A DNA stretch of 64,000 nucleotides, taken from the NCBI RefSeq assembly GCF_026342405.1, contig NZ_JAPEMU010000001.1, positions 1,426,001-1,490,000 of the forward strand. Direction: 5' to 3'. The notes under the pieces were generated by a model, which searched no databases, had not been told where the DNA came from, and saw only the letters and a list, made by a program, of their open reading frames with translations. The translations under genes and the position numbers were made by a program. Shown in pieces: positions 26,090 through 35,189 of this stretch. Every line of letters begins with the position of its first letter. Within the stretch, counting starts at the first letter, position 1. The stretch comes from Kitasatospora sp. NBC_00240 (GTDB lineage Bacteria; Actinomycetota; Actinomycetes; Streptomycetales; Streptomycetaceae).

Positions 26090-26761
26090 TCACCGGGCCG
26101 CGGGCTGCTGGCCGTAGACGTGCTGGTAGCGGTGGTTGAGGGCGTCGATGTCGGCCTGCGCGATGGGCAGGGGTTCACCGAGTTGGCGGGAGATGTGGAC
26201 GGTCCGGGCGACGTCCTCGCACATCACGGCGGCCTTGACGGCGGCCTTGGCGTCCTTGCCGACGGTGAAGACGCCGTGGCTCTTCATCAGGACGGCGGGC
26301 GAGCGGTGGTCGCGCAGGGTGTCGACGATGCCGCGGCCGATGGAGTCGTCGCCGATCAGGGCGAACGGGCCGATCGGGATCTCGGCGCCGAACTCGTCGG
26401 CCATCGCGGTGAGTACGCAGGGCACGGCCTCGCCGCGGGCGGCCCAGGCGCAGGCGTACGTCGAGTGGGTGTGCACCACTCCCCCGACCTCGGGAAGGTG
26501 CCGGTAGACGTAGGCGTGGGCGGCGGTGTCGGAGGACGGGCTGTGCGCGCCGTCCACCACCTTGCCGTCCAGGTCGCAGACGATCATGGCTTCGGGGGTG
26601 AGTTCGTCGTAGGAGACGCCGCTGGGCTTGATGACCATCAGGTCCTCGCCGGGGACCCGGGCGGAGACGTTGCCGGCCGTCCAGACGACCAGCTGGTAGC
26701 GGACGAGCTCCTGGTGCAGGTCACTGACCTGCCGGCGGATCAGGTCGATGGGGTCGGTCAT
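26090..26761 (-). CDS. araD: L-ribulose-5-phosphate 4-epimerase
   Basis: Zn-dependent class II aldolase-fold enzyme giving D-xylulose 5-phosphate, the last step of arabinose entry into the pentose phosphate pathway; 223 residues. Visible: [22 protein letters not shown], zinc ligands in [16 protein letters not shown] (His-x-His), [18 protein letters not shown] and the third His region [11 protein letters not shown]. Its ATG overlaps the araB stop codon by 4 bases (ATGA), indicating translational coupling. Confidence 0.96.
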   Translation of the reverse strand: MTDPIDLIRRQVSDLHQELVRYQLVVWTAGNVSARVPGEDLMVIKPSGVSYDELTPEAMIVCDLDGKVVDGAHSPSSDTAAHAYVYRHLPEVGGVVHTHSTYACAWAARGEAVPCVLTAMADEFGAEIPIGPFALIGDDSIGRGIVDTLRDHRSPAVLMKSHGVFTVGKDAKAAVKAAVMCEDVARTVHISRQLGEPLPIAQADIDALNHRYQHVYGQQPAAR

Positions 26762-28491
26762 GCGGGTCGGACCTCGCTGTTCCGGTCGGTGGCGGCGGCG
26801 CCGGTCTCGGCCTGGCCGAGGGCGGTGTTGCGGATGGCGCGTAGGCGGTGCAGCTGCTTGTCGGGGCCGGTGCCGAAGTGCTCGTGCAGCAGGCGGTACT
26901 CGGCAAAGAGCGCGTCGTAGGCGTCCGCGCGGGCCGGGTCGGGCAGGTAGGCGCCCGGCCGGACCCGGCCCATCGCGGCGGCGGCGGCACGGACGCCCGG
27001 ATGGGCGCCGGCGGCGACCGCGGCGTGGATCGCGGAGCCCAGCGCCGGCCCCTGCTCGGACTCGGCGAGCGAGACCGGCCGGCGCAGCACGTCCGCGTAG
27101 ATCTGCATCAGCAGGGCGTTCTTCTTGAGGCCGCCGGTGACGACGAACTCGGTGATGGGGACGCCGGCGCCTTCGAAGGCCTCGACGATGGTGCGGGTGC
27201 CGTAGGCGGTGGCCTCCAGCAGCGCCCGGTAGATCTCCTCGGGGCGGGTGGCGAGGGTGAGGCCGACGATGACGCCGCTCAGGTGGTGGTCGACCAGGGT
27301 GGAGCGGTTGCCGTTCATCCAGTCGAGGGCGATCAGGCCGTGGCCGCCGACCGGCTGGCCGGCGGCCTTGCGGGTGAGCAGCTGATGCAGGTCCTCACCG
27401 GTGCTCGAGGCCTCGTCGCGGTAGTCGGCGGGGACGCCCTGGCGCAGCCACCAGGCGAAGATGTCGCCCACCGCGCTCTGGCCGGCCTCGTAGCCGTAGG
27501 CGCCCTCCACGATGCCGCCGTCGACGACGCCGCAGATGCCGGGGACGTCGGCGAGGGCGGCGCCGTTCAGGACGTGGCAGGTGGAGGTGCCCATGATGGC
27601 GAGCAGTTGCCCGTTGTCGACTGCGCGGGCGGCGGGGGCGGCGACGTGGGCGTCGACGTTGCCGACGGCGACGGCGATGCCCTCGGGCAGGCCGGTCCAG
27701 GCGGCGGCCTGGGCGGTGAGGGAGCCGGCGCGGGCGCCCAGCGGGGAGAGCGGGTGCTCCAGCCGGGTGCGGGCGAAGTCGGCGAAGCCCGGGTTCAGCG
27801 CCGCGAGGAAGTCCTCGCTCGGGTACTGGCCGTCCTGGTGGATGCCCTTGTAGCCGGCGGTGCAGGTGTTGCGGGTCTCGGCGCCGGTGAGCTGCCAGAC
27901 GATCCAGTCGGCGGCCTCGATCCAGCGCTCGCAGGCGGCGTAGACGGCCGGGGCCTCCTCCAGCACCTGGAGGGCCTTGGCGTACTGCCACTCGGCGGAG
28001 ATCTTCCCGCCGTAGCGGGAGATCCACTTCTCGCCGCGGGCGTGCGCCAGGGCGTTGATCCGGTCGGCCTGGGCCTGCGCGGAGTGGTGCTTCCACAGCT
28101 TGGGCCAGGCGTGCGGGTCGGCCGCCCAGGCGGGGGTCTCGGCGAGCGGGGTGCCGTCGGCCCGGACGGGCAGGACGGTGCAGGCGGTGAAGTCGGTGCC
28201 GATGCCGATCACCGCGGCGGGGTCGACGCCGGCCGCGGCGAGCGCGGCGGGGACGGCGGTGCGCAGCACCTCGCGCCAGTCCTCGGGGTGCTGCAGCGCC
28301 CAGTCGGGCGGCAACGGCCGGCCCGTCCCGGGGAGCCGCTCCTCGATGACGGCGTGCGGGTAGGGGTGGACGGCGCTGGCGATCTCCTCGCCGTCCCGCA
28401 CGCGCACCACCACGGCGCGGCCGGAGAGCGTACCGAAGTCGACGCCGACGACGTAGGTCTCCGTGTCGGGGGCGGGGGAAGTCTCGGTCAC
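26758..28491 (-). CDS. araB: L-ribulokinase
   Basis: FGGY-family kinase phosphorylating L-ribulose; 577 residues. The N terminus VVGVDFGTLSGRAVVVRV is the AraB form of the phosphate-1 motif; GIGTDFTACTVLPV, EWQYAKALQVLEEAP, AVGNVDAHVAAPAAR, IMGTSTCHVLN and the C-terminal signature GLIALDWMNGNRS and VTGGLKKNALLMQIYADVL follow. Start is GTG 28491 with AAGGACGAG upstream. First gene of the araB-araD-araA-galM transcript; a type 1 operator sits about 370 bp upstream, leaving a long, repeat-rich leader. Confidence 0.96.
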   Translation of the reverse strand: MTETSPAPDTETYVVGVDFGTLSGRAVVVRVRDGEEIASAVHPYPHAVIEERLPGTGRPLPPDWALQHPEDWREVLRTAVPAALAAAGVDPAAVIGIGTDFTACTVLPVRADGTPLAETPAWAADPHAWPKLWKHHSAQAQADRINALAHARGEKWISRYGGKISAEWQYAKALQVLEEAPAVYAACERWIEAADWIVWQLTGAETRNTCTAGYKGIHQDGQYPSEDFLAALNPGFADFARTRLEHPLSPLGARAGSLTAQAAAWTGLPEGIAVAVGNVDAHVAAPAARAVDNGQLLAIMGTSTCHVLNGAALADVPGICGVVDGGIVEGAYGYEAGQSAVGDIFAWWLRQGVPADYRDEASSTGEDLHQLLTRKAAGQPVGGHGLIALDWMNGNRSTLVDHHLSGVIVGLTLATRPEEIYRALLEATAYGTRTIVEAFEGAGVPITEFVVTGGLKKNALLMQIYADVLRRPVSLAESEQGPALGSAIHAAVAAGAHPGVRAAAAAMGRVRPGAYLPDPARADAYDALFAEYRLLHEHFGTGPDKQLHRLRAIRNTALGQAETGAAATDRNSEVRPA

Positions 28492-28560
28492 TGTCTCGTC
28501 CTTACTGGCGGGTGCGTGGTGCCTGCCGCGGGTGCGGGCGGCGGGCGGTCACGCTGCGGG

Positions 28561-28699
28561 GGTGTCGGTTGTCGGGGCCGGTGTCCGTGGTGGGCCCGGT
28601 TTCGGTTGTCGGCTTGGGTATCGGTTGTCGGGGCCGGTCTCTGTTGTCGGGGCCGGTCTCTGTTGTCGGGGCCGGTCTCTGTTGTCGGGGCCGCCGGAC
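28561..28699. repeat. Tandem repeat, 19-bp unit, in the araB leader
   Basis: GTTGTCGGGGCCGGTCTCT starts at 28624, 28643, 28662 and 28681, with more diverged copies from about 28565. It lies between the arabinose-regulon promoter and araB, hence in the presumed 5' leader of the operon mRNA. Confidence 0.75.
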
Positions 28700-28857
28700 C
28701 GGTCCCGCTCCGTTGCGGGGGTCCGGCGGCCGGCCGCCGCCGCGCCGGCCTCACCCTCGGGAGGAGGCGCGGCGGCGGCCGCCGGTGCGGGCGGACCGAA
28801 GCGGGGAAGGCCGCCCGTACCGGCGTTCTGGGGGACTTCCGGTGGGGCCCGAAGCAA

Positions 28858-28886
28858 ATTGTTAACGCTAACAACGCTTCGCGCAA
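28858..28886 (-). promoter_or_regulatory. Arabinose-regulon promoter and operator 2 (araBDA-galM)
   Basis: Operator TTGTTAACGCTAACAA at 28859-28874, the most symmetrical copy. Minus strand TTGCGC (28886-28881), 16 bases, TAACAAT (28864-28858). Confidence 0.78.
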
Positions 28887-28997
28887 GAGCCCCCGGGGAA
28901 GTCCGTCGGGTGCACCCCGACACCCTGACCGGCGCGTCCGCCCCGGCGGGCCCGGTGCACCCCGTGCCGGACGGTCAGGAACGCCGACCCAGGGCGA

Positions 28998-29972
28998 TCA
29001 GGAACGCCGGCGCAGGGCGATCAGGCGCTGGAGCACGATGAAGACGAACAGCAGCGCCCCGATGAAGATCCTGGTCCACCAGGAGCTCAGCGTGCCCTGG
29101 AAACTGATGACCGTCTGGATCAGCCCCAGCACCAGCACACCCAGAACGGTCCCGAGCACATAGCCGGTGCCACCGGTGAGCAGAGTCCCGCCGATGACCA
29201 CCGCGGCGATCGCGTCCAGCTCCAGGCCCACCGCGTGCAGGCCGTAGCCGGAGAGCATGTAGAAGGTCAGCAGCACACCGCCGAGGGCCGAGCAGAAGCC
29301 GCTCACCGCGTAGACCCCGATCTTGGTCCGGGCCACCGGCAGGCCCATCAGCAACGCCGACTGCTCGCTGCCGCCCAGCGCGTGGACGTTGCGCCCGAAC
29401 CGGGTGTGGTGCAGCAGCACGAAGGCCGCGACCACCACCAGCAGCGCGATCACCGCGCTGGGCGAGACGAACATGCCGCCCGGCAGCGGGATCCGGGCCT
29501 GCGCCATCGTGGTGTAGCCGGCGTCGGTGATCGAGATCGACTCCACACTGATCGTGTAGCAGAGGCCGCGGGCCAGGAACATACCGGCAAGCGTGACGAT
29601 GAACGGCTGGATCTCGAAGGTGTGAATCACCCATCCCATCACCCAGCCCGCCGCGGCGCCGATCGCCAGCACCAGCGGGACGACCGCGACGATCGGCCAG
29701 TGGTGGTGCTCCACCAGCGAGGCGGAGACCATCGTGGACAGGGCCACCACCGCACCGACCGACAGGTCGATCCCGCCGGACAGGATCACGAAGGTCATGC
29801 CGACGGCGACCACCAGCAGGAAGGCGTTGTCGATCAGCAGATTGAGCAGCACCTGGCCGGAGAAGAAGCCCTCGTAGCTCACCGAGCCCACGCTGAACAT
29901 GGTGACCAGCAGGAGCGCGGTGACCAGCAGCGGGATGTGCTCACGGAACCGGCGTGTCAGGGTGGCGTTCAT
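28998..29972 (-). CDS. yjfF: Sugar ABC transporter permease (YjfF-like)
   Basis: Inner-membrane permease of the ribose/galactofuranose class (CUT2), 324 residues with about ten hydrophobic segments; FVILSGGIDLSVGAVVAL is the family signature, and the loop GRNVHALGGSEQSALLMGL precedes the ATPase-coupling region. It is the last of four genes in ytfQ-ytfR-ytfT-yjfF order, the same order as in E. coli. Its ATG overlaps the stop of the upstream permease gene by 4 bases. Confidence 0.9.
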   Translation of the reverse strand: MNATLTRRFREHIPLLVTALLLVTMFSVGSVSYEGFFSGQVLLNLLIDNAFLLVVAVGMTFVILSGGIDLSVGAVVALSTMVSASLVEHHHWPIVAVVPLVLAIGAAAGWVMGWVIHTFEIQPFIVTLAGMFLARGLCYTISVESISITDAGYTTMAQARIPLPGGMFVSPSAVIALLVVVAAFVLLHHTRFGRNVHALGGSEQSALLMGLPVARTKIGVYAVSGFCSALGGVLLTFYMLSGYGLHAVGLELDAIAAVVIGGTLLTGGTGYVLGTVLGVLVLGLIQTVISFQGTLSSWWTRIFIGALLFVFIVLQRLIALRRRS

Positions 29973-31015
29973 CGGCCCACCTCCAGGTTGGCGGGTGCGG
30001 CGGACTCGGACCGGCTGCGTCGGCCCCCGGACCGGCGACGGTGGACCAAGGTGGCACGGAACTTGGGTGACTGGACCAGGCAGACGACGATCACGACGAC
30101 GGCCTTGAAGACCAGCGTGGTCTCCGGCGGGACCCCGATGGTGTAGATGGTCGTGGCCAGGGTCTGGATGACCAGCGCGCCCAGGACCGTCCCGCCGAGG
30201 GAGAACCGGCCGCCGACCAGCGAGGTGCCGCCGATCACCACCGCGAGGATGGCGTCCAGCTCGATCCACAGGCCCGCGTTGTTGCCGTCCGCCGCGGAGA
30301 CGTTGGAGCTGATCATCAGGCCCGCGACCGCGGCGCACACCGCGCTGAACACGTACACCAGGGCGATCAGCCGCTGCGCCCGGATGCCGACCAGGCGGCT
30401 GGCGACCGGATTGCCGCCGACCGACTCCAGCAGCATGCCCAGCGCCGTCGACCGGGTCAGCAGCGCGGTCAGCAGCACCATGGCCGCCGCCAGCACGACG
30501 GCGAACGGCACGGTGAGCCAGTAGCCGCCGCCGATCAGCTGGAACGGGCCGCTGGTGACGGTGATGATCTGCCCGTCGGTGACCAGCTGGGCTACGCCGC
30601 GGCCGGCCACCATCAGGATCAGCGTCGCGATGATCGGCTGCACCCCCACCTTGGAGACCAGGAAGCCGTTGACGCCTCCCAGCACCAGCGCGACCAGCAG
30701 GGCGAGGCCCACGGCGGTCAGCACCGTGCCCGCGCTGCCCGGGTCGGCGGACTCGCTGATGTGCAGGCAGGCGAGGGCGCCGGCGATGGCGACGGTGGAG
30801 CCGACCGACAGGTCGATCCCGCCGGTGGCGATGACCAGCGTCATGCCGAGCGCGACCAGGATCAGCGGGGCGCCGAAGTGCAGGATGTCGATCAGGCTGC
30901 CGTAGAGGTGGCCGTCCTTGATCCGGACGGCGAAGAAGTCCGGGGTGAAGGCCACGTTGGCCAGCAGCAGGGCCACGAGGATCGCGGCCGGCCAGAACAG
31001 GCGGTGCTTGGTCAT
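29969..31015 (-). CDS. ytfT: Sugar ABC transporter permease (YtfT-like)
   Basis: CUT2 permease, 348 residues, with TLVIATGGIDLSVGSTVAI as signature and a charged Arg/Ser-rich C-terminal tail in the cytoplasm. Pairs with the YjfF-like protein as the heterodimeric channel. Overlaps its neighbours by 4 bases on both sides, so stoichiometry is probably set by translational coupling. Confidence 0.9.
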   Translation of the reverse strand: MTKHRLFWPAAILVALLLANVAFTPDFFAVRIKDGHLYGSLIDILHFGAPLILVALGMTLVIATGGIDLSVGSTVAIAGALACLHISESADPGSAGTVLTAVGLALLVALVLGGVNGFLVSKVGVQPIIATLILMVAGRGVAQLVTDGQIITVTSGPFQLIGGGYWLTVPFAVVLAAAMVLLTALLTRSTALGMLLESVGGNPVASRLVGIRAQRLIALVYVFSAVCAAVAGLMISSNVSAADGNNAGLWIELDAILAVVIGGTSLVGGRFSLGGTVLGALVIQTLATTIYTIGVPPETTLVFKAVVVIVVCLVQSPKFRATLVHRRRSGGRRSRSESAAPANLEVGR

Positions 31016-32535
31016 CCCTGTGCTCCGCTCGCGATGGTCTCCATGATCAGCTCCGGGGTGAGGCCGCCGTCGTTGCGCAGCTGGGCGACCATCCGGCGGT
31101 CGCGCAGGATACCGACCTTGTGACTGAGGCGCAGCACCTCCTCCAACTCGGCGGAGATGAAGAGCACCGCCATGCCCTCGCCGGCGAGCTTCGCCACCAG
31201 CTTCTGGATCTCGGCCTTGGCGCCGATGTCGATGCCCCGGGTGGGCTCGTCGAGGATGAGGAGCTTGGGGTCGGTGATCAGCCAGCGGGCGAGGAGCACC
31301 TTCTGCTGGTTGCCGCCGGACAGGTTGCGAACCAGCGCCTCCGTGTCGTTCGGGCGGATGTCCAGGGCCCGGATCCAGCGGATCGCGAGTTCGTCCTGGA
31401 CACTCCGGCTCAGCGGCCTGGTCCAGCCGCGGGCCGCCTGCAGGGCGAGCACGATGTTCTCACGCACCGTCAGTTCGCCGACCAGGCCCTCGGTCTTGCG
31501 GTTCTCCGAGCAGAAGGCGATGCCGTGGCCGATCGCGGTGCGCGGGTTGCGCAGCGCGGTCTCCTCGCCGTCGACCCGGACCGTCCCGGCGTCCGCCTGG
31601 TCGGCTCCGAACAGCAGTCGGGCGGCCTCCGTGCGCCCCGACCCGAGCAGGCCGGCGAGGCCGACCACCTCGCCGGGGCGGATGGTGAGGTCGTAGGGCT
31701 CGACGGCACCCCGGCGGGCGAGCCCGGTGGCGCGCAGGAAGGGCCCGGCGCTCCCCAGCTCGGCGGGCTGCTTGCGGGCGCTGCCCGAAAGGCCTTCCAG
31801 GCCTTGGAGTTCGGCGCCGATCATCCGCGCGACGAGCTGCATCTGGCTCAACTCGGAGGTGAGGTACTCGCCTTCCAGCCGGCCGTTACGCAGGATGGTC
31901 ATCCGGTCGCAGATCTCGTAGATCTGGTCGAGGAAGTGCGAGACGAACAGGATCGCGACGCCCCGCTCGCGCAGCCGCCGCATCACGGCGAACAGTTGGG
32001 CCACCTCGTCACGGTCGAGGCTGGAGGTCGGCTCGTCCAGGATCAGCACCTTGGCGTCGATGTCCACCGCACGGGCGATCGCGACCAGTTGCTGGACGGC
32101 GATCGAGCAGTCGGCGAGCGGCATCGTGACGTCCAGGTCGAGGTCGAGCGCCGCCACCGCCTCGGCCGCCCGGCGGCGCACCTGCGCCCAGTGGATCAGG
32201 CCCAGCCGGCGCGGTTCGCGGCCGATCAGGATGTTCTCCGCCACCGACAGGTTCGGGCAGAGGTTCACCTCCTGGTAGACCGTCGAGATGCCGGCCTGCT
32301 GGGCCTGCAGCGGGCCGGTGATCGTGGTCGGCCCGCCCGCCAGCAGCACCCGGCCGCCGTCCGACTCGTAGACCCCGGTGAGCACCTTGATCAGGGTCGA
32401 CTTGCCGGCGCCGTTCTCACCCATCAGCGCGTGCACCTCGCCGGGGAAGAGCCGGAAGTCGACCCCGTCCAGCGCCAGCACGCCCGGGAACTCCTTACGG
32501 ATCCCCTGTACTTCCAGGACCGGTTGCCGGAGCAT
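31012..32535 (-). CDS. ytfR: Sugar ABC transporter ATP-binding protein (YtfR-like)
   Basis: Double-domain CUT2 ATPase of 507 residues. The N-terminal domain has a full Walker A (GENGAGKST), Q loop (STVYQEV) and Walker B (VLILDEPTSSLD). The C-terminal domain has a degenerate Walker A (GLLGSGRTEA), signature LSGGNQQKVLLARWL and Walker B LLILDEPTRGID, the usual pattern in this class. ATG 32535 follows GGAGGA. It lies 77 bp after the binding-protein gene. Confidence 0.93.
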   Translation of the reverse strand: MLRQPVLEVQGIRKEFPGVLALDGVDFRLFPGEVHALMGENGAGKSTLIKVLTGVYESDGGRVLLAGGPTTITGPLQAQQAGISTVYQEVNLCPNLSVAENILIGREPRRLGLIHWAQVRRRAAEAVAALDLDLDVTMPLADCSIAVQQLVAIARAVDIDAKVLILDEPTSSLDRDEVAQLFAVMRRLRERGVAILFVSHFLDQIYEICDRMTILRNGRLEGEYLTSELSQMQLVARMIGAELQGLEGLSGSARKQPAELGSAGPFLRATGLARRGAVEPYDLTIRPGEVVGLAGLLGSGRTEAARLLFGADQADAGTVRVDGEETALRNPRTAIGHGIAFCSENRKTEGLVGELTVRENIVLALQAARGWTRPLSRSVQDELAIRWIRALDIRPNDTEALVRNLSGGNQQKVLLARWLITDPKLLILDEPTRGIDIGAKAEIQKLVAKLAGEGMAVLFISAELEEVLRLSHKVGILRDRRMVAQLRNDGGLTPELIMETIASGAQG

Positions 32536-32612
32536 CGCAGTCCTCCTCTCATGGTGGGTACCGGGGCCCCTGGCGTCGCTCCGCGCAGGGACCCAGGCCA
32601 CCCGGGGGCCGG

Positions 32613-33599
32613 TCAGTACTGGCGGGTCGGCAGGGCGGCGGCGGCCTGGTCCTGGGTGAAGACACCCTCCTCGGTCTTGATACGGCGCTCGACGCTCTCG
32701 CCCTTCTTGACCTTCTTCGCCAGCTCCATCAGCTGGTCACCGAGGAGCGGGTTGCACTCGACGACGACGTTGATCTTGCCCTGGGTCATCGCGGTGAAGG
32801 CGTCCTTGACACCGTCCACCGAGATGATCTTGATGTTCTTGCCGGGCTGCTTGCCGGCCTCCTCGATCGCCTGGATCGCGCCGAGCGCCATGTCGTCGTT
32901 GTGCGCGTAGAGCACGTCGATCTTCGGCTGGGACTTCAGGAAGGCCTGCATGACCTCCTTGCCCTTGGCCCGGGTGAAGTCACCGGTCTGCGAGGCCAGG
33001 ACCTTGAACTTCGGGTCGCCCTTGATGACGTCGGCGAAGCCCGACTTGCGGTCGTTGGCCGGCGCGGAGCCGGTGGTGCCCTCCAGCTGGACGATGTTCA
33101 CCGGGTCGGTCTTGCCCTGGTACTCCTTGACCAGCCAGTCGCCGGCCTTCTTGCCCTCCTCGACGAAGTCCGAACCGAGGAAGGAGACATAGAGCGACTC
33201 GTCCTGGGAGTCGACCGCGCGGTCGGTGAGGATCACCGGGATCTTCGCGGCCTTGGCCTCCTTGAGGACGGTGTCCCAGCCCGACTCGACCACCGGCGAG
33301 AAGGCGATGATGTCGACCTTCTGCTGGATGAACGAGCGGATGGCCTTGATCTGGTTCTCCTGCTTCTGCTGGGCGTCCGAGAACTTCAGGGTGACGCCGG
33401 CCTTCTTCGCCGCGTCCTGGACCGACTTGGTGTTCGCGGTGCGCCAGCCGCTCTCCGCGCCGACCTGGGCGAAGCCGATCGTGATCTTGTCCGAACCGCC
33501 GCCCGCCGCAGCGTCGTTGGCGGCGCCGCCGCTCGAACAGGCGCTGAGGACCACGGCCATCGCGCCGGCCGCCAGGGCCGCCGCAGCTCTCTTGAACAT
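32613..33599 (-). CDS. ytfQ: Furanose-binding lipoprotein (YtfQ-like)
   Basis: Type 1 sugar-binding lipoprotein of 328 residues (lipobox LSAC). It resembles E. coli YtfQ closely through GFAQVGAESGWRTAN, QQKQENQIKAIRSFI, SPVVESGWDTVLKEAK, GDFTRAKGKEVMQAFL, VLYAHNDDMALGAIQAIEEAG. YtfQ binds galactofuranose; related systems in other bacteria import arabinose. Here, inside an arabinose regulon, L-arabinofuranose or L-arabinose is the likely ligand (inference). ATG 33599 has AGAGGAAA upstream. First gene of the four-gene importer operon; a perfect type 1 operator is 220 bp upstream. Confidence 0.92.
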   Translation of the reverse strand: MFKRAAAALAAGAMAVVLSACSSGGAANDAAAGGGSDKITIGFAQVGAESGWRTANTKSVQDAAKKAGVTLKFSDAQQKQENQIKAIRSFIQQKVDIIAFSPVVESGWDTVLKEAKAAKIPVILTDRAVDSQDESLYVSFLGSDFVEEGKKAGDWLVKEYQGKTDPVNIVQLEGTTGSAPANDRKSGFADVIKGDPKFKVLASQTGDFTRAKGKEVMQAFLKSQPKIDVLYAHNDDMALGAIQAIEEAGKQPGKNIKIISVDGVKDAFTAMTQGKINVVVECNPLLGDQLMELAKKVKKGESVERRIKTEEGVFTQDQAAAALPTRQY

Positions 33600-33816
33600 T
33601 GTTGTTTCCTCTCGGGTGGCCACCGTCGGCCGCCTGCTCCGGGCCGCTCGACGGGGGCACGGTCGTCCGCGCAGCACGCTTGCGACGACCGGGATGGAAT
33701 GAGGTTCGGCGGGGCCCTTTGCCGGGTCACGCACCGAGGTCAGGTGGGGTGTCCGTCGGAGGTCCGGCACCAGGCCGGTAAACGGAGGGTTTCGTTGCCG
33801 TTCCGCCGATGTGGAG

Positions 33817-33845
33817 ATTGTTAACGCTCACAATTGGCGGGTCAA
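33817..33845 (-). promoter_or_regulatory. Arabinose-regulon promoter and operator 3 (importer operon)
   Basis: Operator TTGTTAACGCTCACAA at 33818-33833, extended to 18 bp by flanking A and T. Minus strand TTGACC (33845-33840), 16 bases, TAACAAT (33823-33817). Confidence 0.82.
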
Positions 33846-34009
33846 GAGACCCGGTGGCGTGTTACTCAACCTTTATGAACGTCCGGCCGCCGGCCCTGCG
33901 GCGCTCTTCTCGCACTGGAGGGAGGGCAGTTGGCGACCCCCGAGGGAAGACCTCGCAGGTGGACGGCCCACGGCGAGGTCTTGGCCGGCCCGACTCCGGA
34001 GCCAAGATG

Positions 34010-34057
34010 CCGGGTCGCCGCAGCCGCCGGGCCTGCCCGGCGGCTGCGGCGACCCGG
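34010..34057. terminator. Very strong hairpin after the LacI gene
   Basis: Perfect 23-base inverted repeat (34010-34032 with 34035-34057; core GTCGCCGCAGCC / GGCTGCGGCGAC) with a minimal loop, 45 bp beyond the LacI-family stop codon. A second inverted repeat AAGACCTCGC / GCGAGGTCTT lies at about 33946-33982. Confidence 0.8.
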
Positions 34058-34101
34058 GGCTGCGACGGGAGCCGCCGACAGGAAGCGCCGGCAGGACGGC
34101 G

Positions 34102-35133
34102 TCAGCGGCGAGGGGCCGGGCCGGTGCTCCGGCGGACCACCAGCTCGGGCGGGACCAAAACCTGGCCGTGCGCGCGCGGTGCGCCGTCCAGCTCCGCCAC
34201 CAGCAGTGCCAGGGCGCGCCGGCCCAGCTCCGCGAAGCCCTGCCGGACGGTGGTCAGCGGCGGCGTGAGGTACGCGCCCTCCGGGATGTCGTCGAAGCCG
34301 ACGACACTCACGTCCTCGGGCACCCGGCGGCCGGCCTCGTGCATGGCGCGAAGCAGACCGAGAGCCATCTGGTCGTTCGCACAGAAAACGGCGCTGACCT
34401 GCGGATCCTCGGCGATCCGGCGCCCCGCCTCGTAACCGGACCGGGCACTCCAGTCGCCGATCCACGGCTGCGGGACGGGGGCGCCGGCCGCCTCCAGCTC
34501 GGCCCGCCACCCGTCGCACCGGAAGGCGCTCTCCAGCCAGTCCCGCGGGCCGGCCACGTGCTGGACGGTCCGGTGCCCGAGGTCCAGCAGGTGCCGGGTG
34601 GCCGCCGCCGCTCCCGCCCGGTTGTCCACCGCGACGATCGGCATCCTGGACCGGGCCGCGGAGCAGACCGACACCACCGGCACCGCGCAGGAAAGCGTGG
34701 AGATCGCCCGCACCGCCAACAGCTGCGGCGCGATCACGACGATCCCCTCGACGCCCTGGTCACGCAGCCGGTCGGCCGCGTCCTGGACGGAGCGGGCGTC
34801 GAGCGATCGCAGGGTGGCGACGCTGACGAAGTACCCGGCGTCCCTGGCCGCCTGCTCGATGCTGTCGAGCATCAGGGCCGGACCGTAGAGCGTGCCGCCG
34901 AAACTGACGACCCCCAGCAGCTGCGAACGGCGGGTGACCAGGGCGCGGGCGGCCGAGTTGGGCCGGTAGTCGAGCTCCTGGATGGCCGCGAGGACCTTGT
35001 CCCGGGTGCCCGGCCGGACATGGGGGGCACTGTTCAGGACCCGCGAGACCGTCTGGTGCGACACTCCTGCCACCTTGGCCACGTCCGCCATCACGGCCTG
35101 GCGCACTGCCTGCTTGGCGCTTCCGTCCGTCAC
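34102..35133 (-). CDS. LacI-family repressor, probable arabinose-regulon regulator
   Basis: LacI-type regulator of 343 residues. The HTH is MADVAKVAGVSHQTVSRVLN, with hinge YRPNSAARAL, followed by a sugar-binding core (GVVSFGGTLYG, GLEGIVVIAPQ-like strand, CANDQMALGLL, VVGFDDIPEG). At the specificity positions of LacI (Tyr17, Gln18, Arg22) it has His, Gln, Arg. This fits operators whose right half GCTCACAA equals the symmetric lac half-site. GTG 35133 is preferred (GAGGGAG upstream); the longer frame from 35187 would start within its own operator. An operator copy 41-56 bp upstream suggests autoregulation. It is not homologous to the GntR-type AraR of Bacillus. Confidence 0.9.
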   Translation of the reverse strand: MTDGSAKQAVRQAVMADVAKVAGVSHQTVSRVLNSAPHVRPGTRDKVLAAIQELDYRPNSAARALVTRRSQLLGVVSFGGTLYGPALMLDSIEQAARDAGYFVSVATLRSLDARSVQDAADRLRDQGVEGIVVIAPQLLAVRAISTLSCAVPVVSVCSAARSRMPIVAVDNRAGAAAATRHLLDLGHRTVQHVAGPRDWLESAFRCDGWRAELEAAGAPVPQPWIGDWSARSGYEAGRRIAEDPQVSAVFCANDQMALGLLRAMHEAGRRVPEDVSVVGFDDIPEGAYLTPPLTTVRQGFAELGRRALALLVAELDGAPRAHGQVLVPPELVVRRSTGPAPRR

Positions 35134-35173
35134 TGCCGGCTCCCTCGTCTCGGCACCAGGATAGCCACATGAT

Positions 35174-35189
35174 CTGTTTGCGCTCACAA
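35174..35189. promoter_or_regulatory. Arabinose-regulon operator 4 (LacI gene itself)
   Basis: CTGTTTGCGCTCACAA, 13 of 16 positions equal to the consensus TTGTTAACGCTCACAA with the right half intact, just upstream of the lacI-family start. The -35 seen at other members is not conserved here. Confidence 0.7.

Noticed and set aside
22959..26117. 1052-codon plus-strand open frame
   Set aside because: Antisense of galM and araA; Gly/Val/Arg-rich without domains.
28561..28699. Possible CRISPR array
   Set aside because: The 19-bp units are directly adjacent with no unique spacers, and there are no cas genes in the window.
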